A stretch of DNA of 12,838 nt, taken from the NCBI GenBank assembly GCA_947461915.1, contig CANHNG010000014.1, forward strand, positions 1 through 12,838, read 5' to 3'. The notes beneath the pieces are model-generated. The model was not told the DNA's origin. It saw only the letters and a list, made by a program, of their open reading frames with translations, and searched no databases. How positions within the stretch are numbered: the first letter of the stretch is position 1; every line of letters begins with the position of its first letter. The stretch is from Flavobacteriaceae bacterium (GTDB taxonomy: Bacteria; Bacteroidota; Bacteroidia; Flavobacteriales; Flavobacteriaceae). Of this stretch, positions 6,256 to 12,838 are shown piece after piece. Position numbers and translations under genes: made by a program.

Positions 6256-6912
6256 ATGAAATTTTTTATTGACACGGCTAATTTAGCTCAAATTAAGGAA
6301 GCGCAAGCATTGGGCGTTTTAGATGGCGTAACCACTAATCCCTCATTGATGGCCAAAGAGGGAATTACCGGAAAAAACAATATTTTGAAGCATTATGTTG
6401 ACATTTGCAACAGCGTTGATGGCGATGTGAGTGCCGAAGTAAATGCGCTAGACTACGCCGGAATGATAAAGGAAGGTGAAGAATTGGCCGAATTACACGA
6501 GCAAATTGTGGTGAAATTGCCAATGACCAAAGAAGGCGTAATGGCTGCCAAATACTTTTCGGATAGGGGGGTAAAAACGAATGTTACTTTAGTGTTTTCG
6601 GCAGGACAAGCCTTGTTAGCCGCCAAAGCAGGAGCTACTTATGTTTCTCCTTTTATTGGACGATTAGACGATGTATCAACCGATGGTCTAGCACTTATTG
6701 AAGAAATCCGATTGATTTATGATAATTATGGGTATGAAACGCAAATCCTGGCCGCTTCGGTTCGTCATACAATGCATATTGTAAATTGTGCTAAAATAGG
6801 CGCTGACGTGATGACGGGACCTCTTTCGGCGATTTATGGCTTGTTGAAGCATCCATTGACTGATATTGGTTTGGCTCAGTTCGTTGCTGATTTCGAAAAA
6901 GGGAATAAGTAA
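6256..6912 (+). CDS. tal: Transaldolase, short TalC type
   Basis: This is a Schiff-base aldolase of the non-oxidative pentose phosphate pathway, which moves a dihydroxyacetone unit from sedoheptulose-7-phosphate to glyceraldehyde-3-phosphate. At 218 residues it belongs to the short TalC/MipB group, which also includes fructose-6-phosphate aldolase. Seen motifs: FIDTAN with D6, TTNPS with N28, the Schiff-base lysine K87 in [10 protein letters not shown], and SPFIGRLDD (131-139). Two positions separate the activities in this family. E61 replaces the Gln of E. coli FsaA, and F133 replaces its Tyr; both are the transaldolase state. I therefore call transaldolase rather than fructose-6-phosphate aldolase. 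The gene is monocistronic: a TAGTTTTG box lies upstream and a strong terminator starts 23 bases after the stop codon. Confidence 0.92.
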   Translation: MKFFIDTANLAQIKEAQALGVLDGVTTNPSLMAKEGITGKNNILKHYVDICNSVDGDVSAEVNALDYAGMIKEGEELAELHEQIVVKLPMTKEGVMAAKYFSDRGVKTNVTLVFSAGQALLAAKAGATYVSPFIGRLDDVSTDGLALIEEIRLIYDNYGYETQILAASVRHTMHIVNCAKIGADVMTGPLSAIYGLLKHPLTDIGLAQFVADFEKGNK

Positions 6913-6934
6913 CTATTTTCTAAAATTATATAAT

Positions 6935-6971
6935 AAAAAAGTCGCATTTCAATTTGAAATGCGACTTTTTT
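6935..6971. terminator. Intrinsic terminator after the transaldolase gene
   Basis: A perfect 17-bp stem: A-run plus GTCGCATTTCA (6935-6951), an ATT loop, and TGAAATGCGAC plus T-run (6955-6971). It is symmetrical, so it could work on both strands, but only the upstream plus-strand gene needs it. Confidence 0.92.
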
Positions 6972-7085
6972 ATTGGATTTATAGTTCTAGGGATTAGTAT
7001 TCTCCAATTATTTTGTTGTCAAAAGATAGACCTTAACTCCTGAAAACACTTTTTGGATTCTAAGGCGGATTCAAGTTATAAATTG

Positions 7086-8759
<1,674 letters not shown>

Positions 8760-8767
8760 AAATATTT

Positions 8768-8798
8768 AAACCGTTTCGAAATCGAAACGGTTTTTTTT
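8768..8798 (+). terminator. Intrinsic terminator after the ABC-F gene
   Basis: AAACCGTTTCGA (8768-8779) pairs with TCGAAACGGTTT (8782-8793) and is followed by more T residues. It lies 8 bases after the ABC-F stop codon and separates this gene from pyrR. Confidence 0.9.
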
Positions 8799-8864
8799 AT
8801 AATAAAAAGTAAATTTAGGATTAACAAAAAAATTATATCTTTACAACCCAAACAACACTTCATT

Positions 8865-9404
8865 ATGAGTCAAAAAATATTGCTCACTTCAAAGGAAGTC
8901 AATATCATTCTGCACCGTTTGGCCTGTCAGTTAATCGAAAAGCATCTTGATTTTTCGGATACCATTTTAATTGGAATACAACCACGAGGCACTTTCTTGG
9001 CGGAGCGATTAAAAGATTTGTTGGAAAAAGAATATAAAATTACAGACATTGCATTGGGCTATTTAGACATCACTTTCTTCAGGGATGATTTCCGTAGAAC
9101 CAACAAGCCATTGGAAGCCAACAAAACCCAAATAGATTTTATCGTCGAAAATAAAAAAGTGGTTTTCATTGACGATGTTTTATATACGGGAAGAAGTATC
9201 CGATCCGCATTAACTGCCATTCAATCCTTTGGAAGACCATCGGAGATTGAATTGTTGGTGCTTATTGACCGTCGTTTTAGCCGTCATTTGCCTATTCAAC
9301 CCGATTATCGTGGTCGTCAGGTGGATGCCATCAACGATGAAAAAGTAAAAGTGTGTTGGAAGGAACAAGACGGGGAAGATGCCGTTTATTTAATTAATAA
9401 ATAA
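8865..9404 (+). CDS. pyrR: PyrR bifunctional regulator / uracil phosphoribosyltransferase
   Basis: PyrR has a type I phosphoribosyltransferase fold. It makes UMP from uracil and PRPP, and in many bacteria it also binds pyr mRNA leaders. The 179 residues match the family length. The PRPP loop VVFIDDVLYTGRSIR is at 99-113, the PRG motif at 40-42, and the later stretch LIDRRFSRHLPIQPDYRGR is typical of PyrR and distinguishes it from Upp or Hpt. It is the first gene of a pair with pyrB (7 bases apart). Only 66 bases separate the ABC-F terminator from its ATG. I see no anti-terminator, attenuator or PyrR-binding loop there, so the classic attenuation circuit is not evident. A near-match -7 box, TATCTTTA at 8836-8843, could be its promoter. 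Confidence 0.95.
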   Translation: MSQKILLTSKEVNIILHRLACQLIEKHLDFSDTILIGIQPRGTFLAERLKDLLEKEYKITDIALGYLDITFFRDDFRRTNKPLEANKTQIDFIVENKKVVFIDDVLYTGRSIRSALTAIQSFGRPSEIELLVLIDRRFSRHLPIQPDYRGRQVDAINDEKVKVCWKEQDGEDAVYLINK

Positions 9405-9411
9405 GAGTAAA

Positions 9412-10338
9412 ATGAGCGAGTTAAGTGTAAATCATTTATTGGGAATAAAATATATCAACAAGAAAGATATTGACCTTATTTTTGAAACTGCCGATCATTT
9501 TAAAGAAGTCATTAACCGTCCCATAAAAAAAGTGCCTTCCCTTCGAGACATTACTATTGCCAACATCTTTTTCGAAAACAGTACCAGAACCAAACTCTCT
9601 TTTGAATTAGCTCAAAAACGGTTGTCTGCTGATGTCATCAGCTTTTCGGCAGCGCAATCGTCCGTTAAAAAAGGGGAGACCCTGATTGATACCGTAAATA
9701 ATATTCTTTCTATGAAAGTGGATATGGTGGTGATGCGACATTCTAACCCTGGCGCAGCTCATTTCTTGTCTCAAAACGTGAAAGCAAGTATTGTAAATGC
9801 TGGAGATGGTGCGCACGAACATCCAACCCAAGCTTTATTGGACAGTTATTCCATAAGAGAAAAATTGGGAGAGGTAGCAGGGAAAAAAGTGGTGATTGTG
9901 GGTGATATTTTGCATTCCAGAGTGGCACTTTCCAATATTTATGCCTTGCAAATGCAAGGAGCTGAAGTTAAGGTTTGCGGTCCGAGAACGCTTATTCCAA
10001 AACACATTGATTCACTTGGAGTTACCGTAGAGTCCAATCTACGCAAAGCACTAGAATGGTGTGATGTAGCCAATATGTTGCGGGTTCAAAACGAAAGAAT
10101 GGACGTGAACTTTTTCCCTTCCACACGGGAATATGCCCAACAATATGGATTGGACAAAACCTTGCTGGATTCCCTAAACAAGGAAATAATAGTTATGCAC
10201 CCCGGGCCTATCAATCGAGGTGTTGAGATTACATCGGATGTTGCCGACTCCAAACAATCGGTGATTTTGAATCAGGTAGAAAATGGAGTCGCAATTAGAA
10301 TGGCAGTGATTTATTTATTAGCTTCAAAAATTCAGTAG
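9412..10338 (+). CDS. pyrB: Aspartate carbamoyltransferase, catalytic subunit
   Basis: PyrB condenses carbamoyl phosphate with L-aspartate to N-carbamoyl-aspartate, the second step of de novo pyrimidine synthesis, in the cytoplasm as trimers. The 308-residue length is standard. Motifs: carbamoyl phosphate loop STRT (57-60), S83 and K87 in SSVKKGET (the residues donated to the neighbouring active site), R109, H137 in HEHPTQ, R170 in GDILHSR, R224 in LRVQNER, and HPGP (263-266). These residues separate it from ornithine carbamoyltransferase, which would show a different C-terminal signature. It follows pyrR by 7 bases, so the two are surely co-transcribed. No pyrI regulatory-subunit gene is present in the window, so the PyrR pairing suggests an unregulated catalytic trimer (inference). 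Confidence 0.97.
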   Translation: MSELSVNHLLGIKYINKKDIDLIFETADHFKEVINRPIKKVPSLRDITIANIFFENSTRTKLSFELAQKRLSADVISFSAAQSSVKKGETLIDTVNNILSMKVDMVVMRHSNPGAAHFLSQNVKASIVNAGDGAHEHPTQALLDSYSIREKLGEVAGKKVVIVGDILHSRVALSNIYALQMQGAEVKVCGPRTLIPKHIDSLGVTVESNLRKALEWCDVANMLRVQNERMDVNFFPSTREYAQQYGLDKTLLDSLNKEIIVMHPGPINRGVEITSDVADSKQSVILNQVENGVAIRMAVIYLLASKIQ

Positions 10339-10412
10339 ATTTTCGAGTACTCAACCCTTTATATCATAAATATTCTTTGTAAATTAGCAAGACACAGTAA
10401 TTATAGAGTACA

Positions 10413-10745
10413 ATGAAAGTAGATCAAAAAGGACATACTATTTGTATAAAAGACACGCAAGGAGATTTGGTTTCATTTCTCATGAAGGTAACACATCAAT
10501 ATAAAAGCTTCGAAAAACATAACATTATTATTGACATTAGGTTACACCAAAATCTTTCAGTAAAAGAAATTAACACCTTTATGTCACTTTCGAAAACTCA
10601 CCGAAAATCACAAAAATCTTTTATTATAGCCACCTCAGACCTCGATCATAACGCCATTTCGGATAAACTCACTGTTGTCAGATCATTACTCGAGGCTCAT
10701 GACATCATCGAGATGGAAGAAATTGAGCGCGATTTGGGATTTTAG
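10413..10745 (+). CDS. Uncharacterised 110-residue protein, STAS-like pattern
   Basis: I do not recognise a named family with certainty. The predicted order is strand (HTICIKD, 7-13), helix (DLVSFLMKVTHQYKSFEK), strand (NIIIDIRL, 37-44), helix (SVKEINTFMSLSKTHRKS), strand (KSFIIATS), and a C-terminal helix ending EEIERDLGF. This beta-alpha alternation and the acidic C-terminal helix resemble STAS-domain proteins (anti-sigma-factor antagonist fold). I see no obvious phosphorylatable Ser/Thr in a classical DS[ST]G motif. It has no signal peptide or membrane segment, so it is probably cytoplasmic. It lies 74 bases after pyrB and 66 bases before rnz on the same strand with no terminator in between, so it is probably part of the same transcript. 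Partnership with RNase Z is only a guess from position. Confidence 0.8.
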   Translation: MKVDQKGHTICIKDTQGDLVSFLMKVTHQYKSFEKHNIIIDIRLHQNLSVKEINTFMSLSKTHRKSQKSFIIATSDLDHNAISDKLTVVRSLLEAHDIIEMEEIERDLGF

Positions 10746-10761
10746 AATTATATATTCAGGC

Positions 10762-10784
10762 GTTAAGAGTTAGACGTTTAACCC
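10762..10784. repeat. GTTAAG...TTTAACCC motif upstream of rnz
   Basis: GTTAA (10762-10766) and TTAAC (10778-10782) are complementary. The motif resembles the one at 3933-4004 (10 of 13 bases match between GTTAAGAGTTAGA and GTTAAAGGTTAAG). It lies 27 bases before the rnz start codon. Confidence 0.25.
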
Positions 10785-10811
10785 ATGGACTCATAACCCA
10801 CAACTAAAATA

Positions 10812-11717
10812 ATGAATCTAACCATCCTAGGCTGTTATGCAGCGACCCCCCGAACTTTTACCAACCCAACTTCACAGGTTTTAGAAATCAGAAACAGATT
10901 GTTTTTGATTGACTGTGGTGAGGGGACTCAAGTACAGTTGCGCAAGAACAAAATTAGATTTTCAAAAATCAATCATATTTTTATTTCGCATTTGCACGGT
11001 GACCATTTTTTTGGTCTGGTGGGCTTGGTTTCAACTTTCATGTTGCTCAATCGAGCATCAGACTTGCATATTTATGGTCCAAAAGGAATTAAGGAAATTA
11101 TTGATTTGCAATTGCGATTGTCAAATTCCTGGCCAAATTACGGGTTGTTTTTTCACGAATTAGAATCCAAAGAAAGTGAAATTATTTTTGAAGATGAAAA
11201 GGTTATTGTAAAGACCATCCCTTTAAAACATAGAATCTATACCAATGGTTTTATGTTTCAAGAAAAAAAAAGGGAACGAAAATTAGATTTGAACGCTGTT
11301 CAGAATTATGAAATCGACAAATGTTATTACCAAAACATCAAAAACGGGAAAGACATCACATTAGAAGATGGACGAGTTATTGAAAACCATAAATTGACTT
11401 TTGATCCAATTCCACCTTTGAGTTATGCTTTTTGCTCTGATACAGCTTATGACGAAAGTATAATTTCTTTAATTAAAGAAGTTGATATTTTGTATCACGA
11501 ATCGACCTTTTTGGATTCAGAGGAATCCTTGGCAGGTAAAACGATGCATTCTACAGCAAAAGAAGCGGCAACTATCGCTTTAAAAGCGAATGTCAAACAA
11601 CTTGTTTTGGGACATTATTCGACACGATATGAAAGTCTTGAGCTTTTCAAGGAACAGGCTGAAACTATTTTTCCGGATATTCTTTTGGCAGAAGATGGGA
11701 AAAGTTTTGAGTTTTAA
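10812..11717 (+). CDS. rnz: Ribonuclease Z (tRNA 3'-processing endonuclease)
   Basis: RNase Z removes the 3' trailer from tRNA precursors. It is a zinc-dependent metallo-beta-lactamase-fold enzyme. The 301 residues (short, ElaC form) show DCGEGTQ (34-40), the metal motif HLHGDH with H60, H62, D64 and H65, then H140, D210 in CSDT, H246 in MHST and H268 in LGHYSTRY, a complete set of zinc ligands. Residues 150-190 (KKRERKLDLNAVQNYEIDK and onward) correspond to the exosite arm that grips the tRNA elbow, basic at its start. The N-terminal GCYAATPRTFTNPTSQ is the TxG-like strand in its Bacteroidota form. The start ATG at 10812 gives the usual MNLTILG beginning. It follows the 110-residue protein by 66 bases and precedes pdxH by 81 bases. 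Confidence 0.95.
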   Translation: MNLTILGCYAATPRTFTNPTSQVLEIRNRLFLIDCGEGTQVQLRKNKIRFSKINHIFISHLHGDHFFGLVGLVSTFMLLNRASDLHIYGPKGIKEIIDLQLRLSNSWPNYGLFFHELESKESEIIFEDEKVIVKTIPLKHRIYTNGFMFQEKKRERKLDLNAVQNYEIDKCYYQNIKNGKDITLEDGRVIENHKLTFDPIPPLSYAFCSDTAYDESIISLIKEVDILYHESTFLDSEESLAGKTMHSTAKEAATIALKANVKQLVLGHYSTRYESLELFKEQAETIFPDILLAEDGKSFEF

Positions 11718-11763
11718 TCCAAATTAGCTGTTTTTAAAAAGTGGTATATCTTTTAAAACATAG

Positions 11764-11771
11764 TAATTTTG
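11764..11771 (+). promoter_or_regulatory. Candidate -7 box of pdxH
   Basis: TAATTTTG matches TAnnTTTG and leaves a leader of about 25 bases before the ATG at 11799. It would give pdxH its own start in addition to readthrough from rnz. The -33 element is unclear. Confidence 0.4.
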
Positions 11772-11798
11772 TTTCCAAAATAAATATATTGCAAGTAA

Positions 11799-12443
11799 AT
11801 GAAAGACATAGGGAGTTATAGAAAATCATATGATAAAAGTGAACTTTTAGAATCTACTATTCCAGAAGATCCAATCAATTTATTCAATAGGTGGTTTCAC
11901 GAAGTAGAAGATTTTGGAGGTGTGGATGAAGTCAATGCGATGACAGTTTCCACTATTGGATTGGATGGTTTTCCAAAATCAAGAGTTTTGTTGTTGAAAC
12001 AGTTTACCTACGAAGGATTCATTTTTTACACCAATTACAATTCGGAAAAGGGTAGAGCAATCGCCAATAATCCTAATGTCTGTCTTTCATTTTATTGGCA
12101 TTCTCTCGAACGCCAAGTCATAATAAAAGGTATTGCCGAGAAAACTTCAGATAATATTTCGGACGGTTATTTTGAGTCTAGGCCAACCGGAAGCAAATTA
12201 GGAGCCCTCGTTTCCAATCAAAGTGAGGTAATCCTATCCAGAACGATTCTAGAAGAAAGTTTAAAACAATTGGAAAAGGATTTTGAAGGAAAAGATATTC
12301 CTAGACCAAAATTTTGGGGAGGTTTTTTGGTTCGCCCTATAGAAGTTGAATTTTGGCAAGGACGTCCCAATAGATTGCACGATAGAATTAGATATCATTT
12401 TCAAGAGGATTATACTTGGAAGATAGAACGATTATCTCCTTGA
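11799..12443 (+). CDS. pdxH: Pyridoxamine 5'-phosphate oxidase
   Basis: PdxH oxidises pyridoxamine or pyridoxine 5'-phosphate to pyridoxal 5'-phosphate with FMN and oxygen, in the cytoplasm as a dimer. The 214 residues match the family length. Seen: N-terminal substrate-binding segment MKDIGSYRKSY, FMN-binding SRVLLLK (61-67), YTNYNSEKG (77-85), Q106 in ERQV, the SRPTGSKLGALVSNQS stretch (127-142), W186 in EFWQGRPNRLHDR (184-196) with R192 and H194 in the PLP-binding RLHDR, and the family-typical C-terminus RLSP. All key parts are intact. It ends the plus-strand gene cluster; the next 395 bases hold no gene. A candidate TAATTTTG box suggests it can be transcribed alone. B6 salvage has no direct pathway link to its upstream neighbours. 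Confidence 0.97.
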   Translation: MKDIGSYRKSYDKSELLESTIPEDPINLFNRWFHEVEDFGGVDEVNAMTVSTIGLDGFPKSRVLLLKQFTYEGFIFYTNYNSEKGRAIANNPNVCLSFYWHSLERQVIIKGIAEKTSDNISDGYFESRPTGSKLGALVSNQSEVILSRTILEESLKQLEKDFEGKDIPRPKFWGGFLVRPIEVEFWQGRPNRLHDRIRYHFQEDYTWKIERLSP

Positions 12444-12506
12444 TACTTTTTAAAATATAAGAAAAATATTATTTTTATTAAAAATTTGTGTATTTAATCG
12501 ATTTTA

Positions 12507-12539
12507 TTTGTTTTTTAAACGACAATCAATGTATCTTTG
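12507..12539 (+). promoter_or_regulatory. Promoter with no gene behind it
   Basis: TTTG (12507-12510), a 21-base spacer and TATCTTTG (12532-12539) match both elements of the Bacteroidota housekeeping promoter. It is one of only two sites in the window where both elements are clear; the other drives the SRP RNA gene. Confidence 0.6.
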
Positions 12540-12543
12540 AATC

Positions 12544-12697
12544 AAGAAATAAAGGAAATTAATGTTGATAGTAATTTAAAAGAGTTTGCCCCACAATCTA
12601 CTTTAAAAAACTTAACCTACTTTGTTTAAAAAATAATAATTGAGTTTTTGTAGTTAATTAGTTAGAAAAACCATTCCTTGCTCGGGATGGTTTTTTT
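12544..12697 (+). ncRNA. Candidate intergenic small RNA, about 150 nt
   Basis: This is defined by the two-element promoter at 12507-12539 and the intrinsic terminator at 12666-12697. The only ATG inside (12562) opens five codons and stops, so it is unlikely to encode a protein. TTAACCTAC (12612-12620) can pair with GTAGTTAA (12650-12657) with one bulged C, giving a second hairpin ahead of the terminator. I do not recognise a known RNA family. The ends are predicted from signals only. Confidence 0.42.
12666..12697. terminator. Intrinsic terminator of the candidate small RNA
   Basis: AAAAACCATTCC (12666-12677), loop TTGCTC, and GGGATGG plus a T-run (12684-12697) form a 12-bp stem with one G-T wobble and a strong T-tract. 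It lies 222 bases after the pdxH stop, which is far for a pdxH terminator. Confidence 0.85.
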
Positions 12698-12838
12698 AGT
12701 TATGACTGTCTTGTCATGAAAATTCTATTTTCATTTATTTTTAATAGTAAATTGAAACAAAAGCCTCAAATAAAACGATCAAACCCAAAATCTTGGAGCG
12801 GCAAAAATTACGAATAAATATTTGTTAGTGAAAAGGAA

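Larger units (their letters stand above)
12444..12838. other. Gene-free interval at window end
   Basis: No open reading frame longer than a few codons with an ATG is seen on either strand, and no recognisable protein fragment. Right after pdxH there is an AT-only palindrome (around 12463-12477). Then come the promoter, small RNA candidate and terminator listed separately (12507-12697). Beyond the terminator are two small inverted repeats: ATGAC/GTCAT (12702-12706, 12713-12717) and TGAAAAT/ATTTTCA (12717-12723, 12727-12733). The last 100 bases show nothing I can name. Confidence 0.6.

Noticed and set aside
8768..8798. Hairpin before pyrR as a PyrR-dependent attenuator
   Set aside because: It lies 8 bases after the ABC-F stop, lacks the PyrR-binding loop sequence and has no competing anti-terminator, so a plain terminator fits better.

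Overview
The window looks like a chromosomal segment of a Flavobacterium-type member of the Bacteroidota. It is AT-rich and its genes lack Shine-Dalgarno sequences. Several transcription units start from the Bacteroidota promoter type (a TTG or TTTG -33 element, then TAnnTTTG at -7). The pyrR-pyrB-small ORF-rnz-pdxH order and the protein sequences fit flavobacteria. The genus is inferred from sequence style, not from a search.

Layout. Positions 1-408 (minus) hold the N-terminal part of a RhlE-like DEAD-box RNA helicase, cut by the window edge. Next comes an arginase-superfamily ureohydrolase (538-1581, minus). It diverges from a membrane-anchored coiled-coil protein (1674-2558, plus) across a perfect palindrome made of two back-to-back TATATTTG boxes. 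The coiled-coil gene converges on a lipoprotein glutaminyl-peptide cyclotransferase (2637-3686, minus), with a bidirectional terminator between them. At 3776-3868 lies the small SRP RNA (ffs), with a clear promoter and a following hairpin terminator. An SDR oxidoreductase (4019-4822), a secreted DNA/RNA non-specific endonuclease (5085-6011) and a TalC-type transaldolase (6256-6912) follow on plus. An ABC-F ATPase (7143-8759) comes next; one of its two ATP sites appears to be lost. The last block is pyrR (8865-9404), pyrB (9412-10338), an unrecognised 110-residue protein with an STAS-like pattern (10413-10745), rnz (10812-11717) and pdxH (11799-12443). The final 395 bases hold no gene, but they do hold a promoter and terminator pair that could define a small RNA of about 150 nt.

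How the parts fit. Most of the window is core metabolism and RNA biology: pyrimidine synthesis (PyrR/PyrB), B6 salvage (PdxH), the pentose phosphate pathway (transaldolase), tRNA 3' processing (RNase Z), protein targeting (SRP RNA) and ribosome-associated ABC-F function. Two proteins act outside the cytoplasm: the cyclotransferase lipoprotein and the endonuclease. I see no mobile element, CRISPR array, phage gene, defence system, tRNA or rRNA gene. I did not find a convincing new multi-gene system. The observations most worth checking are the candidate small RNA, the palindromic divergent promoter, the asymmetric ABC-F protein, the Cys/His tail on the nuclease, and the small conserved-looking protein between pyrB and rnz.
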